Below, in pieces: positions 1 through 10,257 of a stretch of 64,000 bases of DNA. A program made the translations under genes and the position numbers. Every line of letters starts with the position of its first letter. Positions within the stretch are counted from its first letter, which is position 1. Origin of the DNA: Zea mays (taxonomy: Eukaryota > Streptophyta > Magnoliopsida > Poales > Poaceae); NCBI RefSeq assembly GCF_902167145.1, contig NC_050102.1, positions 5,084,850 through 5,148,849 on the forward strand, in the 5' to 3' direction. The notes beneath the pieces were generated by a model that saw nothing but the letters and a program-made list of their open reading frames with translations, ran no database searches and was not told where the DNA came from.

Positions 1-989
1 ATCTCGTGGATTTGCTCGAGCTGTGTGTCCTGACCCCCCACAGGGACTGGGACCACAGCTAGCTCCCGAAGGATGTCAACGCGAGGCGCAGGCCTAGGGG
101 GATCACTGTTTTCCGGTATACCAAGATGGTTGCCTTCGCCGGGACCCCCTAGATCGACGTGGAAACATTCACGACTCGGGCCGCAGTCCTCGTCGCCGAA
201 GCTGCGGCTACCGTCAGAACAATCGGAAAGGCAGTAGTCTCATGCGGTCATGAAGTCCCGCATGACACTGGGGTTACCAAGTCCGGAGAAATCCCAACAA
301 AAGTCGGGCTCGTCATCTTCCTCGGAACCCGAGGGCCCGTAGGTCGAGACGGCTGTCAGCCGGTCCCAGGGTGACCGCATACTGTACCCCGGAGGGTTTG
401 GACTCGCCTCTATGAAAGCGTCCACCGAAGCGAAGTCGCTTGGCGGGTCGAGGCTGAACCCAAAAGGCACGAGATGGGAATCGGTCGGTACCTCTTGGTC
501 GATGGGCGGTGACGAAGTCACGTCAGGGGTAGACTGCACCGTCGTCTCAGGTACGAGGGTGACGCTCAGCAAGTCCTTTGCGAGCGTGCTGGCGTCGTCC
601 GTCCGCTTGGAGTTGGCGTGTTGCGGGGAAACGGAGCTCGTCTTCGTCTCAGACGCGAGGTCGATGCCCGACGTGTCCCCCGTTGGGGCGCCGGCGCCGT
701 CGACTCGCTCGACAGCCGACGAGGTGCCGCCTCTTGCTTGGCCTTGGTTGCCCCGCCTCCTCCTCCGTCGGTGGGGGAGGCGACGGGACAAACCCGAATG
801 TTGTTCTTCCGCCACGTGGGGAAGACGTCGTCGATTCCACCGCCGGCGGGCGGGTTGTCGGCCGCCATTGTCGCTGTCGCACGGCGGGGGAAGAAGTATC
901 ATGTCGTAGCTGTCGTCGAGGGACATGAACTCAAGACTCCCAAAACGGAGCACCGTCCCGGACTGGAAAGGTTGCTGGAGACTACCCAT
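1..989 (-). pseudogene. Gag N-terminal region of the Gypsy-type element, stop-interrupted
   Basis: A minus-strand frame of 249 codons runs from 989 to a TGA at 240-242. The same frame stays open beyond that stop to the window edge, so the stop looks like a single nonsense change in one longer gag frame. The product is low-complexity and acidic to serine/proline-rich, with an arginine-rich stretch near residues 48-78. It begins about 45 bp from the primer-binding site, where retrotransposon gag should start. It would form the particle core in an active element; this copy cannot make the full protein without readthrough. No zinc knuckle is visible in this part. Confidence 0.6.
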
Positions 990-1031
990 CTGGAGCTTGA
1001 CGAGAAGCTGTTCGTCAACACGCAGCAGGCC

Positions 1032-1047
1032 CCTACCTGGCGCGCCA
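1032..1047 (-). other. Primer-binding site of the Gypsy-type element
   Basis: On the minus strand, two bases after the LTR end, the sequence begins TGGCGCGCCAGGTAGG. The leading TGG matches the CCA end of a tRNA primer, and the position is right for minus-strand priming. I cannot say which tRNA. Confidence 0.75.
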
Positions 1048-1049
1048 AC

Positions 1050-2544
1050 TGTCGGCGTTTCGACCCTGGGGGGTCCCTGGACCGACGAGTAAATTGTCGC
1101 CGCGTGACCCAGCCCAGATGGGTCGGCGCGAGACGTAGCGCGAAGGGGGGAAAAACCGGAGGGAGTCAGGCGTAAAAGGGGAAACCCGCGGCCTTCGTGT
1201 TTGTCCCGTGCCCAGGTCGGGTGCGCTTGCAGTAGGGGGTTACAAGTGTCCGCGTGGGAGGGAGCGAGAGGCCTGCACGCGCCGTCCCATCCTCCCCGCG
1301 CAGCCCACCTTCCGTAAGAGGGCCCTGGACCTTCCTTTTATAGGCGTAAGGAGAGGGTCCAGGTGTACAATGGGAGATGTAGCAGTGTGCTAACGTGTCT
1401 AGCAGAGAGGAGCTAGTGCCCTAAGTACATGCCGTCGTGGCAGCCGGAGAGGTTTTGGCACCCTGTTCATGAGATGTCGTGGCCGTCGGAGGAGTGCTGG
1501 AGCCTGGCGGAAGGACAGCTGTCGGGGCTGTCGAGTCCTTGCTAACGTCTCCTTGCTTCCTTAAGGGGGGCTGAGGGCCGTCGTCGTCATGGAGCACGCG
1601 GGGCGCCATCATTATTTGTTTTACCGGGGCGAGCCAGATGGGACGTCGGTCTTGTTCCCCGTAGCCAGAGCTAGCTAGGGGTAGGGTAATGATGGTCCCT
1701 CCTGTGACGTGGTCGGTCCGAGCCCTGGGTCGGGTGAGGCGGAGGCTCCTCCGAGGTCGAGGTCGAGTCTGTCTTCCGAGGTCGAGGTCGAGTCCGAGCC
1801 CCTAGGTCGGGCGAGGCGGAGACCGTCGGCTGAGGCCAGGGCCGAGTCCGAGCCCTGGGGTCGGGCGAGGCGGAGTTCGTCGTCTTCCGGGGCCGAGGCT
1901 GAGTCCAAGCCCTGGGGTCGGGCGAGGCGGAGTTCGTCGTCTTCCGGGGCCGAGGCCGAGTCCGAGCCCTGGGGTCGGGCGAGGCGGTGTTCGTCTTCTT
2001 CCGGGGCCGAGGCCGAGTCCGAGCCCTGGGGTCGGGCGAGGCGGAGCTTCCTATGGCGCCCGAAGCCGGACTTGGCTGCTGTCAGCCTCACTCTGTCGAG
2101 TGGCACAACAGTCGGAGTGGCGTAGGCGGCGTTGTCTTCTTGTCAGGTCGGTCAGTGGAGCGGCGAAGTGACTGCGGTCACTTCGGCTCTATCGACTGAC
2201 AAGCGCGCGTCAGGATAAGGTGTCAGGCCATCCTTGCATTGAATGCTCCTGCGATACGGTCGGTCGGCGTGGCGATTTGGCCAAGGTTGCTTCTTGGTGA
2301 AGGCTGGGCCTCGGGCGAGCCGAAGGTGTGTCCGTTGCTTGAGGGGGCCCTCGGGCGAGACGTAAATCCTCCGGGGTCGGCTGCCCTTGCCCGAGGCTGG
2401 GCTCGGGCGAGGCGAGATTGTGTCCCTTGAGTGGACCGAGCCTTGACTTAATCGCACCCATAAGGCCTTTGCAGCTTTGTGCTGATGGGGGTTACCAGCT
2501 GAGATTAGGAGTCTTGGGGGTACCCCTAATTATGGTCCCCGACA
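1050..2544 (-). repeat. Complete LTR (5' LTR of the Gypsy-type element)
   Basis: The LTR is 1495 bp with TGTCGG/CCGACA termini. It shares long stretches with 60694-62216 and contains a 57-bp tandem array. A TTTTATAGGCGTAAGG stretch near 1336-1351 also occurs in the other copy. Reading frames on both strands of the array are by-products of its 57-bp (19-codon) period. Confidence 0.85.
1793..2050. repeat. 57-bp tandem array inside the Gypsy LTR
   Basis: About four and a half copies of a GC-rich 57-bp unit containing CTGGGGTCGGGCGAGGCGGA follow one another with few substitutions. Because 57 is a multiple of 3, all frames stay open and spurious repetitive proteins are predicted. The homologous array is at about 61500-61770. 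Confidence 0.85.
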
Positions 2545-3222
2545 ATACTTATGTCAGAGCTTGAGACTTATGAGACTTATGTTCTTGATACTTATGTTTG
2601 CGTTGAGTACTTGGATATTTATGTTTGTGTTGGATATTTATGTTTGTGATGATATCTGTGATGTATATATGTGATGTATATGTGGTATCTTTTGTTTGTT
2701 TGGATGGAATATAAAAACAAATAAAAAAGGTGTATACTGGTCACTTTGCCGAGTGTGACACTCGGCAAAGAGGTGCTTTGCCGAGTGTCAGGGACATAGC
2801 ACTCGGCAAAGAACCAAGACCTGGGCACCGGTATAGGTTCTTTACCGAGTTTAATGGCACTGGCACTCGGCAAAGTACCTGACATGGGGATCCCTCTGGC
2901 GGATTCTTTGACGAGTGCTGTCAGGCAGACACTCGGCAAAGGTAACTCCTTTGTCGAGTGTCACCTGGGACACTCAGCAAAGACGTCGTCTCCATCATCC
3001 GGCGCCGTAACGGCTGCTTTTCTTTGCCGAGTGCCCCCTGGCACTCGGCAAACCTATTTGCCGAGTGCCTGAGAAAAAGTACTCGGCAAAGAAGGCTTTG
3101 CCGATGCACTGTGTGCCGAGCCCTCTTTACCGAGTGCGACACTCGGCAAAGCCTTTGCCGAGTGTTTTTAAGGCTTTGCCGAGTGCTTTAGGCACTCGGC
3201 AAAGCCGTCGATTCCGGTAGTG
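2545..3222 (-). mobile_element. CACTA (En/Spm-type) transposon end, truncated by the Gypsy insertion
   Basis: The right terminus at 3211-3222 reads ATTCCGGTAGTG, the reverse complement of a CACTACCGGAAT terminal inverted repeat. Inside it lie many subterminal motifs TTTGCCGAGTG and CACTCGGCAAA in both orientations (about 2750-3205), where the transposase would bind. The AT-rich part at 2545-2740 matches, reverse-complemented, the stretch at about 44700-44900 in the second CACTA. So this is the same family in the opposite orientation. No transposase gene is present; the other end is outside the window. Confidence 0.85.
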
Positions 3223-3317
3223 AAACCACCAAAGGATATAGTCCACCTATGTTGTTGAACTTTATCTTGTAATCTTAGCCACTAGCTGGAACATCAAACT
3301 AAGGCTATATATCCTTA

Positions 3318-3443
3318 GAGCATGTTTGGGAGCAAGGGGAATGAAGGGATTAGGGGAGCTAAAATTTTCTTACTATTCAATTCAATTTTGAATAGTAAGA
3401 GGATTTTAGCCCCTTCATTCTTTTGGCTCACAAATAAGTTGCC
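3318..3443. mobile_element. Tourist-like MITE with TTA target duplication
   Basis: A 126-bp fold-back whose arms (GAGCATGTTTGGGAG... and ...CTCACAAATAAGTTGCC) pair imperfectly, and whose centre (CTTACTATTCAA / TTGAATAGTAAG) pairs well. TTA flanks both sides (3315-3317, 3444-3446), as in PIF/Harbinger-derived MITEs. The element at 40265-40535 belongs to the same family. Confidence 0.7.
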
Positions 3444-3446
3444 TTA

Positions 3447-3849
3447 AGGTTGGAGAAGGAAGACCACATATGTGTAGATTGTAGAGCACCAAGGGATGGG
3501 GAGAAGCGTCCTTGCGTCATAGAGATGCTCAAGGATGTGTGGAGATGATAGCATGACAGTGGTGGCAGAAGCCTATATAAGGCTATCTTCAGTAGCTCAT
3601 ATATCACATCTTCTATCTCAGCTTCTATTTAAAACTTCGCTCTATAAACAGTGTCGCCTACAGTGCAAAACAGTGTTCTGCATGACCATATGCACGGTGG
3701 TCACAACCTAACTGATGATTTCATACACTATGCTTTTGACACCTGAAGCATCCAAAATTGATTTCATTCGATCAATCTCACATTAGTTCGTAGGGCACTG
3801 ATCATTCTCCAACTTATCATCCTAACTACTGGAGCAGGGTGCGATACAC
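3447..3849. other. Spacer without a recognisable gene
   Basis: AT-rich unique-looking sequence with stops in all frames. I see no gene, tRNA or clear repeat in it; it may be decayed retroelement DNA continuous with the fragment that follows. Confidence 0.5.
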
Positions 3850-4150
3850 ACTTGTATAGTGATTTTAAGATTTTTTTGTAAGTATGCCTTTTATGATAAA
3901 CCTAATAACTCTTTCGCTCTATCTCAGTGAATCCCAATTCATGAGACATAAGATATCTCCTGGAGATCTTCTGTAACAAAATATGATGGTGGAAACCTTT
4001 TAATGTGTAATAACATATTCTTATCACTGCTTGCTAATAAAATATCATCCACATATAGCATCCAAAAAAAGATAAATCTCCCATTCCTAAATTGGCATAA
4101 ATGCAATTGTTCTCTTTATTTACCTTAGAGGTCTTCCAATCGTTTTTTAG
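3850..4150 (-). pseudogene. Decayed Copia reverse transcriptase fragment
   Basis: On the minus strand, around 4025-4055, the DNA encodes LYVDDILLAS, the catalytic YVDD box of Copia reverse transcriptases, followed in shifted frames by residues typical of the downstream connection region. Stops and frame changes break it throughout, so it is a relic with no coding capacity. It is unrelated to the intact Sirevirus polymerase next door, whose YVDD context differs. Confidence 0.65.
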
Positions 4151-4317
4151 CATGGGTAAGATCCCAGGTCTAAGTTAGGAGTGCTACAGGATGTATCTAG
4201 TGGTCTCGATCTCATCTTCTAGACTTGGAGCTATCCAAACCAAGACTGTAAATAGCAAGTAATAACAATCAATATATATCCTTTTTAGCAGCGAAAAGTT
4301 ACGTTGTTTAGTGTACC

Positions 4318-4476
4318 CTTTGCCTCCTTTACATCAATTGTAGTATTGGATGGCCCTATTTCTCACGGTGTCACGTGGTCTTTCCCTATATGGAGGTACA
4401 CTTTGCCTCCTTTACATCAATTGTAGTATTGGATGGCCCTATTTCTCACGGTGCCACGTGTTCTTTCCCCGTACCA
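4318..4476. repeat. Tandem duplication, 83-bp period
   Basis: A segment beginning CTTTGCCTCCTTTACATC occurs at 4318 and again at 4401, nearly identical (one T/C difference near the CACGTG motif), and decays after about 4476. It lies in non-coding DNA. Confidence 0.85.
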
Positions 4477-4867
4477 AAATAATGCACCACACATTTGGCA
4501 AGTGTAATCTGGAGTTCCGTGGTCTGACCTCATAGGATACGAAGCTATAGTTTTCATGGAAAAAAGAAGTCTGTGAGTTAATAGATTTTTCTTATGTTCA
4601 TGTGTATTTTTAATATTGCATCAGGTACAAAACAGTCAAATCCTTATGGTCTGTACCTTTCAGGGCTGCAACATATTCATCAGAAAAAAATCTACATTGC
4701 ACGTGAACTTCAATATTACGTGGAGGGCCTATATATAAAAAAGTTTTTATGTGTTTCCTTTGAAGGGAAATTATGGTTTTTCATTTTCCTCGTAACAGTA
4801 GAAAAAATGTATTGGAAACTAATTGTGTGAGGAAGACATAGAATAATATGAATTTAATTAGCAGTTC
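4477..4867. other. Spacer up to the Sirevirus insertion site
   Basis: AT-rich DNA with only a short open frame (78 codons, 4594-4830) that shows no recognisable domain. The last five bases, TAAGC at 4868-4872, are the Sirevirus target duplication. Confidence 0.5.
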
Positions 4868-4872
4868 TAAGC

Positions 4873-6183
4873 TGATAGTCGCCTAGAGGGGGGTGAATAG
4901 GGCGAAACTGAAATTTACAAATATAAACACAACTACAAGCCGGGTTAGCGTTAGTAATTAAGAAACGGGTCCGCGAGAGAGGGCGCAAAACAAATCCCAA
5001 GCGAATAAGCAAGTGAGACACGGAGATTTGTTTTACCGAGGTTCGGTTCTTGCAAACCTACTCCCCGTTGAGGAGGCCACAAAGGCCGGGTCTCTTTCAA
5101 CCCTTCCCTCTCTCAAACGATCCCACGGACCGAGTGAGCTTTCTCTTCTCAATCACTTGGAACACAAAGTTCCCACAAGGACCACCACAAGATTGGTGTC
5201 TCTTGCCTCAATTACAAGTGAGTTTGATTGCAAAGAAAGGATCAAGAAAGAAGAAAGCAATCCAAGCGCAAGAGCTCAAAAGAACACAAGCAAATCACTC
5301 TCTCTAGTCACTATTGTGTCGTGTGGAAATTTGGAGAGGATTTGATCTCTTTGGTGTGTCTAGAATTGAATGCTAGAGCTCTTGTAGTAGTTGGGAAGTG
5401 GAAAACTTGGATGCAATGAATGGTGGGGTGGTTGGGGTATTTATAGCCCCAACCACCAAACTTGACCGTTGGCTGGGCTGTCTGTTCGATGGCGCACCGG
5501 ACAGTCCGGTGCACACCGGACAGTCCGGTGCCCCCTGCCACGTCATCACTGCGGTTGGATTCTGACCGTTGGAGCTTCTGACTTGTGGGCCCGCCTGGGT
5601 GTCCGGTGCACACCGGACACCTACTGTTCCTTGTCCGGTGTGCCAGTATGGGCACGCCTGCCATCTGCGCGCGCAGAGCGCGCATTAAATGCGCGGCAGA
5701 GAGCCGTTGGCGCGGAGGTAGCCGTTGCACCTTAGTCGCACCGGACAGTCCGGTGCACACCGGACAGTCCGGTGAATTTTAGTGGACGAGCCGTTGGCTT
5801 TTCCCGAAGCTGGCGAGTTCCTGAGGCCGACCTCCCTTGGCGCACCGGACACTGTCCGGTGTACACCGGACAGTCCGGTGAATTATAGCCGAGTCGCCTC
5901 TGGGAATTCCCGAAGGTGGCGAGTTTGAGTCTGAGTCCCCCTGGTGCACCGGACATGTCCGGTGGCACACCGGACAGTCCGGTGCGCCAGACCAGGGTTG
6001 CCTTCGGTTGCCCCTTTGCTCCTTTGTTGAATCCAAAACTTGGTCTTTTTATTGGCTGAGTGTGAACCTTTTACACCTGTATAATCTATGCACTTGGGCA
6101 AACTAGTTAGTCCAATTATTTGTGTTGGTCAATTCAACCACCAAAATTAATTAGGGACTAGGTGTAAGCCTAATTCCCTTTCA
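4873..6183 (-). repeat. 3' LTR of the complete Sirevirus
   Basis: 1311 bp, TG...CA termini on the plus strand. It carries a TATA-like CTATAAATA on the minus strand at 5438-5446 and a cluster of CACCGGACAGTCCGGTG-type palindromes from about 5490 to 5985. Reading frames here (for example repeats rich in CPVHTGQSG) are by-products of the palindromes. Confidence 0.95.
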
Positions 6184-6200
6184 ATCTCCCCCTTTTTGGT
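6184..6200 (-). other. Polypurine tract of the Sirevirus
   Basis: Read on the minus strand, CACCAAAAAGGGGGAGA lies directly before the 3' LTR, as needed for plus-strand priming. Similar C-rich tracts on the plus strand recur at about 6474, 6515, 6582, 6684, 6748 and 6806. Multiple polypurine-like tracts before the 3' LTR are a known Sirevirus feature. Confidence 0.85.
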
Positions 6201-7001
6201 GATTGATGCCAACACAAACCAAAGCAAATATAGAAGTGCATAATTGAACTAGTTTGCATAATGTAAGTATAAAGGTTGCTTGGAATTGAGCCAATATTAA
6301 TACTTACAAGATATGCATGGATTGTTTCTTTCTTATTTAACATTTTGGACCACGCTTGCACCACATGTTTTGTTTTTGCAAACTCTTTTGTAAATCCTTT
6401 TCAAAGTTCTTTTGCAAATGGTCAAAGGTAAATGAATAGGATTTTGCAAAGCATTTTCAAATTTTGAAATTTTCTCCCCCTGTTTCAAATGCTTTTCCTT
6501 TGACTAAACAAAACTCCCCCTAAAGGAGATCCTCCTCTTAGTGTTCAAGAGGGTTTTGATATATCATTTTGAAATACTACTTTCTCCCCTTTTTGAACAC
6601 AATAGGAAAATCAATTGATAAATATTCAACACTAAGTTTTTGAAATCGGTGGTGGTACGGTCCTTTTGCTTTGGGGCTCCTTTCTCCCCCTTTTTGGCAT
6701 GAATCGCCAAAAACGGAATCATTAGAGCCCGCGAAGTAGTTTCTTCCCCTTTGGTCATAAACAAATGAGTTAGGATTATACCAAAGACGAAGTCCTTTTG
6801 CTGTCTCCCCCAAGGATGGAGAGTGGTATGTAGCGACGGCGAAGGTTGAGTTACGGAGTGGAAGCCTTTTTGTCTTCGCCGAAGACTCCAATTCCCTTTC
6901 AATATACCTATGACTTGGTTTGAAATAGACTTGAAAACACATTAGTCATAGCATAGGAAGAGGATACGATCAAAGATATATAAATGAGCTATGTGTGCAA
7001 T
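6201..7001 (-). other. Untranslated region between pol and the polypurine tract
   Basis: About 800 bp after the pol stop codon, rich in repeated AAGGGGGAGA-like tracts on the minus strand. Two short overlapping open frames (6564-6902 and 6577-6942) have no recognisable domain. Some Sireviruses carry an extra gene here; I see no credible one in this copy. Confidence 0.6.
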
Positions 7002-10000
7002 CTAACAAAAGAAATTGCGCGAATCAAGAATATTGAGCTCATGCCTAAGTTTGTTAAAAGATTGTTCATCAAGAGGCTTGGTAAAGATATCGGCTAATTG
7101 ATCTTTAGTGTTAATATAAGAAATCTCGATATCCCCCTTTTGTTGGTGATCCCTAAGAAAATGATACCGGATGGCTATGTGTTTAGTGCGGCTATGCTCG
7201 ACGGGATTGTCGGCCATTTTGATTGCACTCTCATTATCACATAGCAGGGGAACTTTGGTCAATTTGTAACCGTAGTCCCGCAGGGTTTGCCTCATCCAAA
7301 GCAATTGCGCGCAACAATGGCCTGCGGCAATGTACTCAGCCTCGGCGGTGGAAAGAGCGACCGAATTTTGCTTCTTTGAAGCCCAAGACACCAAGGATCT
7401 TCCCAAGAACTGGCAAGTCCCTGATGTGCTCTTCCTATTGATTTTGCACCCTGCCCAATCGGCATCCGAATAACCAATCAAATCAAATGTGGATCCCCTA
7501 GGATACCAAAGCCCAAACTTAGGAGTATAAGCCAAATATCTCAAGATTCGTTTCACGGCCGTAAGGTGAGCTTCCTTAGGGTCGGCTTGAAATCTTGCAC
7601 ACATGCATACAGAAAGCATAATATCCGGTCGAGATGCACATAAGTAGAGTAAAGAACCTATCATCGACCGGTATACCTTTTGATCCACGGACTTACCTCC
7701 CGTGTCGAGGTCGAGATGCCCATTAGTTCCCATGGGTGTCTTGATGGGCTTGGCATCCTTCATTCCAAACTTGCTTAGGATGTCTTGCGTGTACTTCGTT
7801 TGGCTAATGAAGGTGCCCTCTTGGAGTTGTTTTACTTGGAATCCTAAGAAATACTTCAACTCCCCCATCATAGACATCTCGAATTTCTGTGTCATAATCC
7901 TACTAAACTCTTCACATGTAGACTCGTTAGTAGACCCAAATATAATATCATCAACATAAATTTGGCATACAAACAAGTCATTTTCAAGAGTTTTAGTAAA
8001 GAGTGTAGGATCGGCTTTACCGACTTTGAATCCATTTGCAATAAGAAAATCTCTAAGGCATTCATACCATGCTCTTGGGGCTTGCTTGAGCCCATAAAGC
8101 GCCTTAGAGAGCTTATAGACATGATTAGGATACTTACTGTCTTCAAAGCCGGGAGGTTGCTCAACATAGACCTCTTCCTTGATTGGTCCATTGAGGAAGG
8201 CACTTTTCACGTCCATTTGATAAAGCTTAAAGCCATGGTAAGTAGCATAGGCTAATAATATGCGAATTGACTCAAGCCTAGCTACGGGTGCATAGGTTTC
8301 TCCAAAATCCAAACCTTCGACTTGGGAGTATCCCTTGGCCACAAGTCGAGCTTTGTTCCTTGTCACCACACCATGCTCATCTTGCTTGTTGCGGAAGACC
8401 CACTTGGTTCCTACAACATTTTGGTTAGGACGTGGAACTAAATGCCATACCTCATTTCTAGTGAAGTTGTTGAGCTCCTCTTGCATTGCCACCACCCAAT
8501 CCGAATCTTGGAGAGCTTCCTCTACCCTGTGTGGCTCAATAGAGGAAACAAAAGAGTAATGTTCACAAAAATGAGCAACCCGAGATCTAGTAGTTACCCC
8601 CTTATGAATGTCGCCGAGGATGGTGTCGACGGGGTGATCTCTTTGGATTGCTTGGTGGACTCTTGGGTGTGGCAGTCTTTGCTCTTTATCCTCTTTGTCT
8701 TGATCATTTGCATCTCCCCCTTGATCATTGCCGTCATCTTGAGGTGGCTCATTTGCTTGATCTTCTACTTCATCAACTTGAGCTTCATTCTCATTTTGAG
8801 TTGGTGGAGATGCTAGCGTGGAGGAGGATGGTTGATCTTGTGCATGTGGAGGCTCTTCGGATTCCTTAGGACACACATCCCCAATGGACATGTTCCTTAG
8901 TGCTATGCATGGAGCCTGTTCTTCACCTGTTTCATCAAGATCAACTTGCTCTACTTGAGAGCCGTTAGTCTCATCAAACACAACGTCACAAGAAACTTCA
9001 ACAAGTCCTGAGGACTTGTTAAAGACTCTATATGCCCTTGTGTTTGAGTCATATCCTAGTAAAAAGCCTTCTACAGTTTTAGGTGCAAACTTAGATTTTC
9101 TACCTCTCTTAACAAGAATAAAGCATTTGCTACCAAAAACTCTAAAATATGAAACATTTGGCTTTTTACCGGTTAGGAGTTCATAGGATGTCTTCTTGAG
9201 GATTCGGTGAAGATATAATCGGTTGATGGCGTAGCAGGCGGTGTTGACTGCCTCGGCCCAAAACCGATCTGAAGTTTTGTATTCATCAAGCATGGTCCTT
9301 GCCATGTCCAATAGAGTTCTATTCTTTCTCTCCACTACACCATTTTGTTGAGGTGTGTAGGGAGAAGAGAACTCATGCTTGATGCCCTCCTCCTCAAGGA
9401 AGCCTTCTATTTGAGAGTTCTTGAACTCCGTTCCGTTGTCGCTTCTTATTTTCTTGATCCTTAAGCCGAACTCATTTTGAGCCCGTCTCAAGAATCCCTT
9501 TAAGGTCTCTTGGGTTTGAGATTTTTCCTGTAGAAAGAATACCCAAGTGAAGCGAGAATAATCATCCACAATAACTAGACAGTACTTACTCCCGCCGATG
9601 CTTATGTAAGCGATCGGGCCGAATAGATCCATGTGTAGGAGCTCCAGTGGCCTGTCGGTCGTCATTATGTTCTTGTGTGGATGATGAGTGCCAACTTGCT
9701 TCCCTGCTTGGCATGCGCTACAAATCCTGTCTTTCTCAAAATGAACATTTGTTAATCCTAAAATGTGTTCTCCTTTTAGAAGCTTGTGAAGATTCTTCAT
9801 CCCAACATGGGCTAGTCGGCGGTGCCAGAGCCAACCCATGTTAGTCTTAGCAATTAAGCAAGTGTCGAGTTCAGCTCTATCAAAATCTACCAAGTATAGC
9901 TGACCCTCTAATACTCCCTTAAATGCTATTGAATCATCACTTCTTCTAAAGACAGTGACACCTATATCAGTGAATAGACAGTTGTAGCCCATTTGACATA

Positions 10001-10244
10001 ATTGAGATACAGAAAGCAAGTTGTAATCTAAAGAATCAACAAGAAAAACATTGGAAATGGAATGGTCAGGAGATATAGCAATTTTACCCAAACCTTTGAC
10101 CAAACCTTGATTTCCATCCCCGAATGTGATCGCTCTTTGGGGATCTTGGTTTTTCTCATATGAGGAGAACATCTTCTTCTCCCCTGTCATGTGGTTTGTG
10201 CACCCGCTGTCGAGTATCCAACTTGAGCCCCCGGATGCATAAAC
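7002..10244 (-). CDS. pol: Sirevirus Pol polyprotein (protease, integrase, reverse transcriptase, RNase H)
   Basis: The frame is open from 10244 to a stop at 7002; the first methionine is at 10190 (1062 residues), but the aspartic protease DSG triad lies upstream at about 10203-10211, so translation must enter from gag. Numbering from that methionine, the integrase zinc site is H123, H127, C157, C160, and the core is D188, D251, E287 (D,D-35-E spacing). Reverse transcriptase follows with YVDD at 745-748, and RNase H carries DADWAG and STAEAEYIA motifs. No internal stops or shifts. The pol frame is offset from gag and preceded by a stop, as in related elements. It would reverse-transcribe and integrate the element from a cytoplasmic particle and the nucleus. 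Confidence 0.95.
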   Translation of the reverse strand, partial: VYASGGSSWILDSGCTNHMTGEKKMFSSYEKNQDPQRAITFGDGNQGLVKGLGKIAISPDHSISNVFLVDSLDYNLLSVSQLCQMGYNCLFTDIGVTVFRRSDDSIAFKGVLEGQLYLVDFDRAELDTCLIAKTNMGWLWHRRLAHVGMKNLHKLLKGEHILGLTNVHFEKDRICSACQAGKQVGTHHPHKNIMTTDRPLELLHMDLFGPIAYISIGGSKYCLVIVDDYSRFTWVFFLQEKSQTQETLKGFLRRAQNEFGLRIKKIRSDNGTEFKNSQIEGFLEEEGIKHEFSSPYTPQQNGVVERKNRTLLDMARTMLDEYKTSDRFWAEAVNTACYAINRLYLHRILKKTSYELLTGKKPNVSYFRVFGSKCFILVKRGRKSKFAPKTVEGFLLGYDSNTRAYRVFNKSSGLVEVSCDVVFDETNGSQVEQVDLDETGEEQAPCIALRNMSIGDVCPKESEEPPHAQDQPSSSTLASPPTQNENEAQVDEVEDQANEPPQDDGNDQGGDANDQDKEDKEQRLPHPRVHQAIQRDHPVDTILGDIHKGVTTRSRVAHFCEHYSFVSSIEPHRVEEALQDSDWVVAMQEELNNFTRNEVWHLVPRPNQNVVGTKWVFRNKQDEHGVVTRNKARLVAKGYSQVEGLDFGETYAPVARLESIRILLAYATYHGFKLYQMDVKSAFLNGPIKEEVYVEQPPGFEDSKYPNHVYKLSKALYGLKQAPRAWYECLRDFLIANGFKVGKADPTLFTKTLENDLFVCQIYVDDIIFGSTNESTCEEFSRIMTQKFEMSMMGELKYFLGFQVKQLQEGTFISQTKYTQDILSKFGMKDAKPIKTPMGTNGHLDLDTGGKSVDQKVYRSMIGSLLYLCASRPDIMLSVCMCARFQADPKEAHLTAVKRILRYLAYTPKFGLWYPRGSTFDLIGYSDADWAGCKINRKSTSGTCQFLGRSLVSWASKKQNSVALSTAEAEYIAAGHCCAQLLWMRQTLRDYGYKLTKVPLLCDNESAIKMADNPVEHSRTKHIAIRYHFLRDHQQKGDIEISYINTKDQLADIFTKPLDEQSFNKLRHELNILDSRNFFC

Positions 10245-10257
10245 CTACAAAACAAGT

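Larger units (their letters stand above)
1..2544 (-). mobile_element. Gypsy-type LTR retrotransposon, 5' part (Huck/Flip-like)
   Basis: This is the 5' end of an LTR retrotransposon read on the minus strand; the rest lies left of the window. On the minus strand the order is LTR (2544 to 1050), a 2-bp spacer, a primer-binding site beginning TGGCGCGCC, then a gag-like reading frame. The LTR starts TGTCGG and ends CCGACA, as proper LTR termini should. The family name is from memory of maize LTRs of this kind and is tentative; assignment to Gypsy is more secure than the family. Its right edge sits inside CACTA sequence, so it inserted into that transposon. Confidence 0.85.

Noticed and set aside
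1709..2125. Repetitive open frames on both strands
   Set aside because: They are produced by a 57-bp tandem repeat in an LTR and have no start context or domain.
2750..3205. Regularly spaced repeats resembling a CRISPR-like array (also at 44213-45210)
   Set aside because: The motifs are inverted as well as direct, unevenly spaced, and end in a CACTA terminal repeat; they are transposon subterminal motifs in a plant genome.
5311..6101. Open frames rich in CPVHTGQSG-type repeats
   Set aside because: They translate the CCGGACAGTCCGG palindromes of the Sirevirus LTR, and the same frames recur in each LTR copy.
6564..6942. An envelope-like or extra gene of the Sirevirus downstream of pol
   Set aside because: Two short overlapping frames, no membrane segment or signal peptide, and the region is dominated by polypurine tracts.
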